Shown: positions 26,820 to 36,046, numbered from the stretch's first letter. The stretch: DNA of 64,000 nt from Actinomadura sp. HBU206391 (GCF_014323665.1 NZ_JABVEB010000015.1:1-64000); one strand, 5' to 3'. Notes: a model not told the origin generated them from the sequence alone. Translations and numbers: made by a program.

Positions 26820-28487
26820 CTAGAACCTGGCGGGTTCGGAGTAGTCGCCCCACTCGTCCTTCAGGGCCCCGCAGATCTCGCCGAGCGTGGCCTCGACCCG
26901 GACCGCTTCGAGCATGGCCGGGATCATGTTGCCGTCGCCGCGCGCCGTCTCGGTCATCCGCGCCAGGGCCGTGTCGACGGCGGCCTGGTCGCGGGCGGCG
27001 CGGCGGCCGGCGAGCACCTGGTTCTGCTCCCGTTCCACCTCGTGGCTGACCCGCAGGATCTCCAGGGGCTCCTCGATGGTGCCGGTGTGGCAGTTCACAC
27101 CGACGATCTTCTTCTCACCCTTCTCCAGCTGCCGCTGGTAGGTGAAGGCGGCCTCGGCGATCTCGGCCATGAACCAGCCGTCCTCGATTCCCCGCAGGAT
27201 GCCGCCGGTCATGGACCCGTCGGGGCTCATGTCCTTGATCTGAGTGAAGATCTTCTCGGCTTCGGCCTCGAGCCGGTCGGTGAGCGCCTCGATGTACCAC
27301 GAGCCCCCGAGCGGGTCGACGACGTTGACGACCCCGGTCTCCTCCATGATCACTTGCTGGGTGCGCACGGCGATCTCGGCGGCCTTCTCGCTCGGCAGGG
27401 CGAGGACCTCGTCGAGCGCGTTGGTGTGCAGCGAGTTCGTGCCGCCGAGCACGGCGGCGAGCGCCTCGATCGCGGTCCGCACCACGTTGTTGTCCGGCTG
27501 CTGGGCGGTGAGGGACACCCCGGCGGTCTGGGTGTGGAACTTCAGCCACAGCGCCTTCTCCGAGGTGGCGCCGTAGACGTCGCGCATCCAGCGGGCCCAG
27601 ATCCGGCGCGCCGCGCGGAACTTCGCGATCTCCTCGAAGAAGTCGATGTGCGCGTCGAAGAAGAACGACAGCCCCGGCGCGAACGTGTTGATGTCGAGCC
27701 CGCGCGACAGGCCTAGCTCGGCGTACCCGAACCCGTCGGCCAGGGTGAAGGCCAGCTCCTGCGCGGCCGTGGATCCGGCCTCGCGGATGTGGTAGCCCGA
27801 GACCGACAGCGGCTTGTACGCAGGGATCTCGGCCGCGCAGTACTCCATGAGGTCGCCGATGAGGCGCAGGTGCGGCTCGGGCGGGAAGAGCCACTCCTTC
27901 TGCGCGATGTACTCCTTGAAGATGTCGGTCTGCAGCGTGCCGTCGAGGCCGCGCGGCGCCACGCCCTGCCGCTCGGCCGCCACGAGGTACATGCAGAAGA
28001 TCGGCACCGCGGGGCCCGAGATCGTCATCGAGGTGGTGATGTCGCCGATCGGGATGCCGTCGAAGAGCACCTCCATGTCGGCCGCGGAGTCGATCGCGAC
28101 GCCGCAGTGCCCCACCTCGCCGAGCGAGCGCGCGTCGTCGGAGTCCCGGCCCATGAGGGTCGGCATGTCGAAGGCCACCGAGAGGCCCCCGCCGCCGGCA
28201 CCGAGCAGCATCTTGTAGCGCTCGTTGGTCTGCCGCGCGTTGCCGAAGCCCGAGAACTGCCGGATCGTCCACGCCCGGCCGCGGAAGCCGGTGGCGTAGA
28301 GCCCGCGGGTGTAGGGGAACTCCCCCGGCCAGCCGATCCGCTCCATCCGCGGGTCGGGGTCGGCGGGCCCGTAGACCGGGTCGACCTGGACGCCCGACAG
28401 CGTCGTGAAGTCGGCGTCCCGCTTGCGCGCCGCGTCGTAGCGCTCCTGCCAGCGCCGTCTGCCTGCCTCGATGTCCTGCGCGTCCAC
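26820..28487 (-). CDS. icmA: acyl-CoA mutase large subunit, isobutyryl-CoA mutase type
   Basis: The 555-residue B12-dependent mutase subunit has the TIM-barrel substrate domain but no cobalamin-binding domain (no DxHxxG), so it needs a separate small subunit, which is not in this window. Two residues that set specificity can be read: Phe78 in TIRQFSGFG and Gln196 in EYIAQKEW. Methylmalonyl-CoA mutases have Tyr and Arg there; Phe/Gln is the isobutyryl-CoA mutase pattern. The GTG start follows CGGAGGTG. A palindromic operator lies in its promoter and a MarR gene precedes it. MeaB, epimerase and a cobalamin adenosyltransferase are encoded elsewhere in the window. Confidence 0.87.
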   Translation of the reverse strand: MDAQDIEAGRRRWQERYDAARKRDADFTTLSGVQVDPVYGPADPDPRMERIGWPGEFPYTRGLYATGFRGRAWTIRQFSGFGNARQTNERYKMLLGAGGGGLSVAFDMPTLMGRDSDDARSLGEVGHCGVAIDSAADMEVLFDGIPIGDITTSMTISGPAVPIFCMYLVAAERQGVAPRGLDGTLQTDIFKEYIAQKEWLFPPEPHLRLIGDLMEYCAAEIPAYKPLSVSGYHIREAGSTAAQELAFTLADGFGYAELGLSRGLDINTFAPGLSFFFDAHIDFFEEIAKFRAARRIWARWMRDVYGATSEKALWLKFHTQTAGVSLTAQQPDNNVVRTAIEALAAVLGGTNSLHTNALDEVLALPSEKAAEIAVRTQQVIMEETGVVNVVDPLGGSWYIEALTDRLEAEAEKIFTQIKDMSPDGSMTGGILRGIEDGWFMAEIAEAAFTYQRQLEKGEKKIVGVNCHTGTIEEPLEILRVSHEVEREQNQVLAGRRAARDQAAVDTALARMTETARGDGNMIPAMLEAVRVEATLGEICGALKDEWGDYSEPARF

Positions 28488-28520
28488 GGTGGCACCTCCG
28501 GGTCGGTTCGTCCCACCTAA

Positions 28521-28548
28521 ATACTAGGACGTCCTAGTATCTTGTCCA
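28521..28548 (-). promoter_or_regulatory. promoter of icmA with a perfect 20-bp palindromic operator
   Basis: ATACTAGGACGTCCTAGTAT (28521-28540) is a perfect palindrome. On the minus strand a -35 box TGGACA (28543-28548) and a -10 box TAGTAT (28521-28526) are 16 bases apart, so the palindrome covers the spacer and the -10 box. A bound repressor would block the promoter. The MarR gene directly upstream is the obvious candidate. Confidence 0.7.
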
Positions 28549-28560
28549 CTCGTGGCCCGG

Positions 28561-29118
28561 TCACTCCTCCGGGCGCGGCTCGTGCGCCGGCTCATTTCCC
28601 GGGTCCGCGACCTTCTCGGTGAAGTCCCCCGCCGCGACGCGCAGTGTCCGCAGCACGTCGAAGATCTCCAGCGACCGCTCGTCGTCGTAGGAGTCCAGCC
28701 CGAAGTCGCGTTCCATCAGATCGGCTGTGGCGCGCTCGACGACCTCGCGCCCCGCCTCGGTGATGCCGGCGAGGACGCCGCGACCGTCGCGGGGGTTGCG
28801 GCGCCGCCGCACGTACCCCTGCCGCTCCAGCCGGTCGATGGTGTTGGTGACGCTGGTCGGGTGCACCATCAGCCGCTCACCGATCTTCGACAGCGGCAGC
28901 GCTCCCGCCTGGCTGAAGGTGAGCAGCACCAGCGCCTCATAGCGCGCGAACGTCAGCTCGTACGGCTTCAGCAGGGTGTCGAGTTCGGCCAGCAGGATCT
29001 GCTGGGCGCGCATGATGGACGTGACGGCCAGCATGGCCGGAGACGCGCCCCAACGGCGCTCCCAGAGGTCCCCGGCGCGGGCGATCGGATCGAACGGAAG
29101 ATTGAGCGGCTTGACCAC
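28561..29118 (-). CDS. MarR family transcriptional regulator
   Basis: The 185-residue winged-helix regulator has the MarR core: YEALVLLTFSQAGALPLSKIGERL, then MVHPTSVTNTIDRLERQGYVRRRRNPRDGRG with the recognition helix and wing. The GTG start reading VVKPLNLPFDPIARA was preferred to an ATG 11 codons upstream because homologues commonly start there. It precedes the mutase gene in the same direction, with the palindromic operator between them. Confidence 0.88.
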   Translation of the reverse strand: MVKPLNLPFDPIARAGDLWERRWGASPAMLAVTSIMRAQQILLAELDTLLKPYELTFARYEALVLLTFSQAGALPLSKIGERLMVHPTSVTNTIDRLERQGYVRRRRNPRDGRGVLAGITEAGREVVERATADLMERDFGLDSYDDERSLEIFDVLRTLRVAAGDFTEKVADPGNEPAHEPRPEE

Positions 29119-29429
29119 ACGAACACGGTAGCGGTGCCGGGGCGTCGGCAAATCGACATATCGACGAGTTCACGCACCGTCGAGCCGTAAATCCCCCCAT
29201 AACATCAAGGTAACTGCTACGGCGGACGACGCTCTTCACAACCTTCTGGCCAGCACAAAAGAGAGCTGACAGCCAACGCCAAGCCTGGTTATAGTCGTGA
29301 TGTCGATGCGTGTTGCGACGGCAAAGATGAGCCTTGACTCGCGTGAGCGAGGGTGGCACAGGGGGAATTACCGCCATCGGATTCAGCTCTCTTGATTGTC
29401 GCAATGGCATGACGATAATGGGGGGTTAC
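29119..29429. other. 311-bp divergent regulatory region between MarR and ABC genes
   Basis: No gene is supported. TCGACATATCGA (29153-29164) is a small symmetric element near the MarR start and may be an operator. The promoter of the ABC pair lies to the right. Confidence 0.4.
29266..29295 (+). promoter_or_regulatory. putative promoter of the ABC gene pair
   Basis: The -35 box CTGACA (29266-29271) and the -10 box TATAGT (29290-29295) are 18 bases apart. A leader of about 130 bases would follow. Confidence 0.55.
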
Positions 29430-30188
29430 ATGATCGCGGATGTTTCCACGATCGTGGCCAGAGGCATGGGGATCCGCCGCGGGGGGCGGTGGATCCTGCG
29501 CCCTGCGGTCTTCGGCATCGCCGGAGGAGTGATCGGCTTCGCCGGTCCGCCGGGCGTGGGGAAAACGAGCCTGCTGGCCACGTTCGCAACGTTGCGCCGT
29601 CCACATGTCGGCGCGCTCGAGGTTCTCGGTCACGACACCGGGAATTCCACAGGGCTGCGGTCGGCCAGGGAGCTGATCGGTTACCTGCCGGGCGACTTCG
29701 CCTGGGCGGCGAATCTGCGCGTCGGCGACTTCGTCGGCTACGCCGCCTACTACAAGCGCATGCCCGCGGGCGCCGTCGAGGCGGCTCTCGACCGGTTCGA
29801 ACTGCGCGACGCGGCGGGGATGGACCTCGCGATGCTGCCCGCCGACATGCGGCTGCGCGCCGGCCTGGCCGCGACATGCGTCCACGAGCCCGACCTCGTA
29901 CTCCTGGACGAGCCGCTCGCCACGATCGGCGACGCGATGGGCGACAAGGCCATGGAACTGTGGCCGGTGATCCGGACGCTGGCGCCGACGGTGCTGGTCA
30001 CGGCTCCGACCGTGGACGGGCTCGTCGGCCGCTGTGATCGGGTCTTCACCCTGGCCCGGGGCCGCCTGACCGAGCTGCCCGCCGAGCCCAGGCGGGCGCT
30101 CCGCACCGGCCAGCGCACCGCCGCACCGGTGCGATCTCGCCGGGCGCCGGCCCGATCTCGTCCGCAGCGGATCGGCGCTGGTGTGTGA
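29430..30188 (+). CDS. ABC transporter ATP-binding protein with degenerate signature, Q and H loops
   Basis: The 252-residue ATPase keeps Walker A (GPPGVGKT, 39-46) and Walker B (LVLLDEP, 156-162). The other catalytic parts are changed: the Q-loop Gln is Gly (YLPGDF, 85-90), the signature LSGGQ reads LPADM (136-140), and the H-loop His is missing (LVTAPTVDG, 189-197). ATP binding is possible, but canonical hydrolysis by a symmetric dimer is unlikely. The C-terminus is rich in Arg and Pro. The ATG follows a GGGGGG run. It overlaps the next gene by 8 bases. Confidence 0.82.
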   Translation: MIADVSTIVARGMGIRRGGRWILRPAVFGIAGGVIGFAGPPGVGKTSLLATFATLRRPHVGALEVLGHDTGNSTGLRSARELIGYLPGDFAWAANLRVGDFVGYAAYYKRMPAGAVEAALDRFELRDAAGMDLAMLPADMRLRAGLAATCVHEPDLVLLDEPLATIGDAMGDKAMELWPVIRTLAPTVLVTAPTVDGLVGRCDRVFTLARGRLTELPAEPRRALRTGQRTAAPVRSRRAPARSRPQRIGAGV

Positions 30189-31440
30189 CCTGGGGCGGGT
30201 GCTGCGGCTCGACGCCCGCCGCACCGCGCTGTTGTTCGCCGTGCCGGTGCTCGCCGCGGTCGGCCTGCCCGCCGCGTGGCGCGCGCTGATCCCTGGTGTG
30301 GCGTACTGGGACAACGCCGTCATGGCGGTGAGCGCCTCGGCCCGGCTGCTGGGGCCGGCCGCCGCGGCGCTGGCCGCCTGGATCGGCATGCGCGAGCGGC
30401 GCCTGGACTATCTGCGCGGCCTGACCGTCCGGTCTCCGGCCACCGGGCCGCTGATCGACCTGGCGCTGCTGACGGCCGCCACGCTCGCGGCGTACTGCGT
30501 CGTCACGATGGTGATCGTCGGTCAGACCGTGCTGCGCGAGGAGGCCGGCCGGTTCCGTCCGCTGGGCGCTCTCGTCGGCGCCGCGACGCTGCTTCTGTAC
30601 GTGGTGATCGGATATCTCGCCGGCCGGCTGGTCCCGCGGCTGCCGACCGTGCCGGCGACGGCCGTGGCCGCCGGACTGTGGATCTGGCTGCGCCACCGCG
30701 GCCAGTCATGGTGGAGCCTGCTACCGCCGGCCGACCTCGGGCACGTCGAGCTGTTCGCCTACCCCCGCACCGGGGTGCTCGCCCACCAGGTGCTCTGGTC
30801 GCTCGGCCTGAGCACGGCGCTGGTCCTCGGCTACGTGCTGGTGGCGAACCGGCGCGAGCTCTCCACGCTGCCGCTCGCCGTACCGCTCGTGACGGCCCTG
30901 GTCGTCACCGCGATCAGCACGAAGCGCCTGCACGACTACGACGGCGTGGCGGTACTGCCCTCGCCGACCGGGCTGACCTGCCGCGAGTGGCCGCTCACGG
31001 TGTGCGTCCACCCGGCGCTGCGCACCGCCCTGCCGTCGCTGGTGGCCGAGGTGACGCCACTGGCGGCACGGCTCACGGGCACCCCCGGCGCCTTCATCCG
31101 GGTCGAGCAGCGCCCGGAGCGCGAGCCCGCCTCGATCGAGGACGGTGTCGCCCGCATCCACCTCAGCGACCTGGCCGACGGTTACGAACAACGGGTCGAG
31201 GACGAGATCCGGACCGGACTGGTCGACATGCGGACCTGCGCCGACCCTCGCCGCGCGCGCGGCGCCGCCTACACCCTGATGGTCAACGCGTGGCTGCTCG
31301 ACCACGAGCCGCAGAACGCTCCGGCCACCGCCGCCGCCCGCCGCTTCGCGAGCTGGGACGAACAGCAGCGCCGCGCCTGGCTGCGCCTGCACTTCGCCGA
31401 CTACCGCAGGTGCGCGCTCGCCGAGGCCGACTTCCGGTAG
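30181..31440 (+). CDS. membrane protein, probable ABC permease partner with extracytoplasmic C-terminal domain
   Basis: The 419 residues begin with six to seven hydrophobic segments (about 15-255), for example LLFAVPVLAAVGLPAAW and LVTALVVTAIS. A soluble domain of about 160 residues follows, containing CREWPLTVCVHPALR and a helical end with many Arg and Ala residues. The GTG start overlaps the ATPase gene, so the two are coupled. The soluble part resembles no peptidase I can name with confidence. The substrate is unknown. Confidence 0.7.
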   Translation: MCDLGRVLRLDARRTALLFAVPVLAAVGLPAAWRALIPGVAYWDNAVMAVSASARLLGPAAAALAAWIGMRERRLDYLRGLTVRSPATGPLIDLALLTAATLAAYCVVTMVIVGQTVLREEAGRFRPLGALVGAATLLLYVVIGYLAGRLVPRLPTVPATAVAAGLWIWLRHRGQSWWSLLPPADLGHVELFAYPRTGVLAHQVLWSLGLSTALVLGYVLVANRRELSTLPLAVPLVTALVVTAISTKRLHDYDGVAVLPSPTGLTCREWPLTVCVHPALRTALPSLVAEVTPLAARLTGTPGAFIRVEQRPEREPASIEDGVARIHLSDLADGYEQRVEDEIRTGLVDMRTCADPRRARGAAYTLMVNAWLLDHEPQNAPATAAARRFASWDEQQRRAWLRLHFADYRRCALAEADFR

Positions 31441-31513
31441 CCGAATCGGTCCGGTAGCCGAATCGGGACTTCCGGTGACCGGCTCGCGCCGGCCGCGGTG
31501 AAACCATGGTGAC

Positions 31514-32296
31514 GTGGACTGGAGCCTGCTGACCTGCGCCCGCAAGGGCCACGTCACGTACGCTCCCGACGAGCCCCGGCTGCGCCGGAGCCTGCACGCC
31601 ACGACCCCGGCCGGAGACGCGTGGCGGTGCCTGCGCTGCGGCGCTTACGCCTACGGCGACCCGCACGGGCGCGGCCCCGCCGACCAGGCCCCCCTCGTCA
31701 TGCGCGGCAGGCAGCTTCGCGACGCGTTCATCATGCGGCTGTTCGCCGTCGAGCGCATGATCCGCGCGCTGATCGTGCTGGCCGCGGCGTACGGCGTCTG
31801 GCGGTTCTCCCACCACCGCGGCTCCATCCAGAAGATCTTCCAGGAGGACCTGCCGCTGCTGCGCCCGCTGGCCGGCAAGGTGGGCTGGGACCTGGACCAC
31901 TCCAAGATCATCATGGGCATCCGCCACGCCCTCGAGGTCAAGGCCGGCACGCTGACCTGGGTCGCGATCGGGCTGCTCGCCTATGGCGTGGTGGAGCTCG
32001 TCGAAGCGGTCGGCCTGTGGCTCCTCAAGCGCTGGGGAGAGTACTTCGCGGTGATCGCCACCTCGCTCGGGCTGCCCATCGAGATCTACGAGCTGACCGA
32101 ACGGGTCACCGTCGTGCGCGTCGGCGCGTTGATCGTGAATGTCGCTCTGATCGTCTATATCGTGATCAGCAAGCGGTTGTTCGGCCTACGCGGCGGCAGG
32201 GCGGCGCATGAGGCGCAGCGGCGCAGCGCCTCGCTGCTGGAGGTCGAACACGCGTCACGCGAGGCGGATCCGCGCCACGGCACAGCGCCGACTTAG
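31514..32296 (+). CDS. DUF2127 family membrane protein with N-terminal zinc-ribbon-like segment
   Basis: The 260-residue protein has CxxxxGH...CLRCG at residues 8-43, which looks like a small zinc-binding head, then a DUF2127 membrane part. Hydrophobic helices cover about 77-95, 145-170, 175-190 and 200-218, with the family segment GEYFAVIATSLGLPIEIYELTER. Its start is a GTG without a strong ribosome binding site. The function of DUF2127 is not known. Confidence 0.8.
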   Translation: MDWSLLTCARKGHVTYAPDEPRLRRSLHATTPAGDAWRCLRCGAYAYGDPHGRGPADQAPLVMRGRQLRDAFIMRLFAVERMIRALIVLAAAYGVWRFSHHRGSIQKIFQEDLPLLRPLAGKVGWDLDHSKIIMGIRHALEVKAGTLTWVAIGLLAYGVVELVEAVGLWLLKRWGEYFAVIATSLGLPIEIYELTERVTVVRVGALIVNVALIVYIVISKRLFGLRGGRAAHEAQRRSASLLEVEHASREADPRHGTAPT

Positions 32297-32330
32297 GTGA
32301 GATGTCTTCTGCACGGGGAATGTCTGAGCC

Positions 32331-33083
32331 ATGGCACGCGTGGATCTGGACGACAACGAGCACAGCGGGCGGAACAGGCCGATGACGACTGATACCAATG
32401 AGCGAGACAGAGCCGACCAGGCCAAGCCCGAGAAGGCGCCCCGGCGACGAGGAGGGCTCGCGTCACTGATCGTGATAGGAGTGATCGTCGCATTCCTGGC
32501 GTTCCAGGTGGTCAACCATTTCGCCGGGTGGTTCAGTCTGAACCCCTTCGCGGAGAAGACCAAGGACCGCAGCGGTCCGGTGCTGCTCCAATCCATCCGT
32601 GACCTGTCCCGTTACGAGGCGGCGAGCGGCAATTTCCAGGTCATCGTGGATCTGGAGAAGGACGCCAGGTTCCTTCCGAGCGCCGTCCGCGGCAAACGCA
32701 CCCTGTTCGTCGGCAATGGCAGCGTGGACGCTTATGTCGACTTCTCCAAACTGGCTTCGGGCGCGGTGACGGTGAACAAGGAGCGCACGGTCGCGACCAT
32801 CAAGCTGCCGCGTTCAGAGCTCGAGCCGACGAACCTGAACACGTCCAAGAGCTACGTGTACGCCACCCAGCGCGGCCTGACCAACCGGTTCGGCGACTTC
32901 TTCAGCGGCAACCCGAACGACCAGCAGCAGCTCTACGTGCTCGCGGCGCAGAAGATCCAGACGGCGGCCGGCGAGAGCGGGCTGCGCGAGCGGGCCGACA
33001 GGAACACCAAGCTCATGCTGGAGAACATGCTCAAGGCCCTCGGCTTCAAGACCGTCACGGTCACCATCGGGTCCGGCACGTGA
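32331..33083 (+). CDS. DUF4230 domain-containing single-pass membrane protein
   Basis: The 250-residue protein has a charged N-terminus, one membrane helix (about 45-64, LIVIGVIVAFLAFQVV) and an exported DUF4230 domain with SIRDLSRYEAASGNFQVIVDLEKD (in parts), LFVGNGSVDAYVDF and a C-terminal helix. An ATG 17 codons downstream (MTTDTNE) could be the true start. The function is unknown. Confidence 0.8.
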   Translation: MARVDLDDNEHSGRNRPMTTDTNERDRADQAKPEKAPRRRGGLASLIVIGVIVAFLAFQVVNHFAGWFSLNPFAEKTKDRSGPVLLQSIRDLSRYEAASGNFQVIVDLEKDARFLPSAVRGKRTLFVGNGSVDAYVDFSKLASGAVTVNKERTVATIKLPRSELEPTNLNTSKSYVYATQRGLTNRFGDFFSGNPNDQQQLYVLAAQKIQTAAGESGLRERADRNTKLMLENMLKALGFKTVTVTIGSGT

Positions 33084-33085
33084 CC

Positions 33086-33113
33086 GGGGCTCGGTGACAG
33101 GGGCTCGGTGACA
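33086..33113 (+). repeat. 14-bp perfect tandem repeat
   Basis: GGGGCTCGGTGACA occurs twice without a gap, directly behind the DUF4230 stop codon. Confidence 0.8.
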
Positions 33114-33159
33114 GGGGTCCCATGCGTCCCGTGACGGGAGCGGTGGGGCCGGCGCGGGA

Positions 33160-34128
33160 CTAGCGCGCGCCGTTGTCGGTGACCGCGGAGACGAGTTCCT
33201 CGGCGGCCGAGTACGGGTCGCACTCGCCGTCGAGGACCTTCCCGGCCAGGACGTCCAGCCGGCGGTGACCGTGCAGGTCCCCCATCCGCTCGCGCAACGC
33301 GGTGACGGCGATGGCCTCCACCTCGTCGCGGGCCCGGGCCAGCCGGCGCTTGCGGAGCGTCCCCGTGCCCGTCAGCCAGGCGTAGTGCTTGTCGAGTGTC
33401 TCCATGACCTCGTCGATGCCCTCGCCCTTGGACGCCACCGTCGAGACGATCGGCGGCCTCCACGCGTCGAGGTCGCGGTCGGCCAGCGCGATCATGTTGC
33501 GCAGGTCCCGTACCGTCTGGTGAGCGCCGTCCCGGTCGGCCTTGTTGACGACGAAGACGTCGGCGATCTCGAGGATGCCGGCCTTGGCCGCCTGGATCGA
33601 GTCGCCCATCCCCGGAGCGACGAGCACGATCGTCGAATCGGCCAGCGACGCGATCTCGACCTCGGCCTGCCCGACCCCGACGGTCTCGACCAGGACCACG
33701 TCGCAGCCGGCCGCGTCGAGCACGCGGATGGCCTGCGGCGCCGCCCACGCGAGGCCGCCGAGGTGCCCCCGGCTGGCCATCGAGCGGATGAAGACCCCGG
33801 GATCGGTGGCGTGGTCCTGCATCCGCACGCGGTCGCCGAGCAGCGCTCCGCCGGTGAAGGGCGAAGACGGATCGACCGCGAGCACACCGACCCGCCTGCC
33901 GAGCTCGCGGAAGGCCGTGACCAGCGCGCCGGTCGAGGTGGACTTGCCGACCCCGGGCGAACCGGTAAGCCCGATGATCTTCGCGTTGCCGGCCAGCGGG
34001 TTCAACGCCGCCATCACCTCGCGCAGGTGCGGCGACGCGTTCTCGACCAGGCTGATGAGCCGGGCCAGTGCCCGCGGCGACCCTTCGCGTGCCCGCGCCA
34101 CCAAATCGCCGACATCCACGGTCCGCAC
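33160..34128 (-). CDS. meaB: MeaB-type GTPase, chaperone of B12-dependent mutases
   Basis: The 322-residue G3E GTPase protects methylmalonyl-CoA or isobutyryl-CoA mutase and gates loading of adenosylcobalamin. Visible motifs are Walker A GSPGVGKST (56-64), VDPSSPFTGGALLGDRVRM, the Walker B ETVGVGQAEVE and the base-recognition NKAD. It lies near the thiolase and epimerase genes as in Streptomyces, and 5 kb from icmA. Confidence 0.93.
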   Translation of the reverse strand: MRTVDVGDLVARAREGSPRALARLISLVENASPHLREVMAALNPLAGNAKIIGLTGSPGVGKSTSTGALVTAFRELGRRVGVLAVDPSSPFTGGALLGDRVRMQDHATDPGVFIRSMASRGHLGGLAWAAPQAIRVLDAAGCDVVLVETVGVGQAEVEIASLADSTIVLVAPGMGDSIQAAKAGILEIADVFVVNKADRDGAHQTVRDLRNMIALADRDLDAWRPPIVSTVASKGEGIDEVMETLDKHYAWLTGTGTLRKRRLARARDEVEAIAVTALRERMGDLHGHRRLDVLAGKVLDGECDPYSAAEELVSAVTDNGAR

Positions 34129-34301
34129 CAGCGACCTCCCCTATCTCCCTGAAGCCGGTTCCGCGCCTGCGTCGACGGCGCGTACGCCGACGGCCGGCCG
34201 CGGCGGGTCGAGCCGCGGGGCGAGACCCGTCCCGAACTCCCAGCCTCGATCATCTCAGGGTCGCCGGCGACCGCACGCGGCCACCGGCACTTCGGCGGCG
34301 G

Positions 34302-35510
34302 TCAGGCTCCGGGGACGCGGATGATCAGAGCGTCGCCCTGGCCCCCGCCGCCGCACAGACCCGCCGCGCCGACACCGCCGCCGCGCCGCTTCAGCTCATG
34401 CGCGAGGGTCAGCAGGATGCGGGCGCCGGACATGCCGATCGGATGCCCGAGGGCGATGGCGCCGCCGTTCACGTTCACCTTCTCGGGACCGGCCCCGAGG
34501 TCGCGCATCGACTGGACGCCCACCGAGGCGAACGCCTCGTTGATCTCGATGAGATCGAGGGCGCCGACCTCCAGGCCCTCCTTGGCCAGCGCGTGCTTGA
34601 TGGCGTTGGCGGGCTGGGACTGCAGCGAGTTGTCGGGGCCCGCCACGTTCCCGTGCGCACCGATCTCGGCCAGCCACGGCCTGGGCCCGTCCGCGGACCA
34701 GCCGAGCTCCTCGGCCTTGGCCCTGGACATGACCACCACCGCGCACGCGCCGTCGGAGATCTGCGACGAGGATCCGGCGGTGATGGTGCCGTCCTCGGCG
34801 AACGCCGGGCGCAGACGGCCGAGCGTCTCGGCGGTCGTGCCCGCCCGTACGCCCTCGTCGGCGGTGAACACCACGGGCTCGCCGCGCCGCTGGGGGATCT
34901 CGACCGGGACGATCTCGTCGTCGAAGAGGCCGCTCTCGATGGCCGCCGCGGCGCGCTGGTGCGAGCGGGCGGAGAACTCGTCCTGCTCCTCGCGGGAGAT
35001 GCCGAGCTTGGCGTTGTAGCGCTCGGTGGACTCGCCCATCGACACGCCCTCGTAGGCGTCGCTCAGCCCATCGTGCGCCATCGAGTCGAGCACCTCGATG
35101 GAGCCGTACTTGAACCCGGCGCGCGACTTCGGCAGCAGGTGCGGGGCGTTGGTCATGGACTCCATGCCGCCCGCGATCACGACGTCGAACTCGCCCGCCC
35201 TGATGAGCTGGTCGGCCAGCGCGATCGCGTCGAGCCCGGACAGGCAGACCTTGTTGATGGTCAGTGACGGCACGCTCATGGGGACGCCGGCCTTGACCGC
35301 GGCCTGGCGGGACGGGACCTGACCGGCACCGGCCTGCAGCACCTGCCCCAGGATCACGTAATCGACCTGGTCACCACGTACGCCCGCGCGCTCCAGCGCC
35401 GCCTTGATGGCGATGCCGCCGAGGTCCACGGCGGAGAAGTCCTTCAGCGAGCCGAGCAGCCGGCCGATGGGAGTACGGGCTCCGGCGACTACCACGGAGT
35501 TCGACGGCAT
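34302..35510 (-). CDS. acetyl-CoA C-acetyltransferase (thiolase)
   Basis: The 402-residue thiolase has all catalytic residues: the nucleophilic Cys in [13 protein letters not shown], His in [13 protein letters not shown] and the late Cys in [12 protein letters not shown]. The start is at [16 protein letters not shown], preceded by GGAGG; longer frames are not supported. It is divergent from mce. It probably forms or cleaves acetoacetyl-CoA. Confidence 0.93.
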   Translation of the reverse strand: MPSNSVVVAGARTPIGRLLGSLKDFSAVDLGGIAIKAALERAGVRGDQVDYVILGQVLQAGAGQVPSRQAAVKAGVPMSVPSLTINKVCLSGLDAIALADQLIRAGEFDVVIAGGMESMTNAPHLLPKSRAGFKYGSIEVLDSMAHDGLSDAYEGVSMGESTERYNAKLGISREEQDEFSARSHQRAAAAIESGLFDDEIVPVEIPQRRGEPVVFTADEGVRAGTTAETLGRLRPAFAEDGTITAGSSSQISDGACAVVVMSRAKAEELGWSADGPRPWLAEIGAHGNVAGPDNSLQSQPANAIKHALAKEGLEVGALDLIEINEAFASVGVQSMRDLGAGPEKVNVNGGAIALGHPIGMSGARILLTLAHELKRRGGGVGAAGLCGGGGQGDALIIRVPGA

Positions 35511-35531
35511 GCAGGGACCTCCACAATGTTC

Positions 35532-35552
35532 TGGTGGCGACGTTTGCCACCA
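35532..35552. promoter_or_regulatory. inverted repeat between thiolase and mce
   Basis: TGGTGGC and GCCACCA flank a 7-base centre. The position between two divergent genes suggests an operator. Confidence 0.4.
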
Positions 35553-35623
35553 TACCCAGGAGGACCGGGGTCTCCACGCGGAGGGTTCGGGCACCGAGCG
35601 ACAGCGAGCATGGAGGCGGACAC

Positions 35624-36046
35624 GTGCTGACCCGCATCGACCACATAGGAATCGCCTGCCACGATCTCGACGCGACCGTCGAGTTCTACCGCCGTACGTA
35701 CGGGTTCACCGATGTCCACGTGGAGGTCAATGAGGAGCAGGGCGTACGTGAGGCCATGCTCAAGATCAACGACGCCGGGGACGGCGGCGCCACGTACCTC
35801 CAGCTGCTCGAGCCCATCCGCGACGACTCCCCCATTGCGAAGTTCCTCGCCAAGAACGGCGAGGGAGTGCATCACATCGCGTTCGGCACCGACGGCGACG
35901 TGCAGGAGGAGGCCGACGGCATCGCGGGCACGGGCGTGCGGGTCCTCTATGACGCCCCCCGGCCCGGCTCCATGGGATCGCGGATCACGTTCCTGCACCC
36001 GAAGGACTGCCACGGCGTGCTCACGGAACTGGTCCAGAAGGCCTGA
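35624..36046 (+). CDS. mce: methylmalonyl-CoA epimerase
   Basis: The 140-residue vicinal-oxygen-chelate enzyme interconverts the methylmalonyl-CoA epimers. It starts with GTG in [19 protein letters not shown], after GGAGG. The metal residues are His in DHIGIA, the Glu/Gln of YLQLLEP and His in GVHHIAFG; the late Glu is in VLTELVQ. With MeaB and the thiolase it forms the gene neighbourhood next to filP/scy in Streptomyces. Confidence 0.93.
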   Translation: MLTRIDHIGIACHDLDATVEFYRRTYGFTDVHVEVNEEQGVREAMLKINDAGDGGATYLQLLEPIRDDSPIAKFLAKNGEGVHHIAFGTDGDVQEEADGIAGTGVRVLYDAPRPGSMGSRITFLHPKDCHGVLTELVQKA

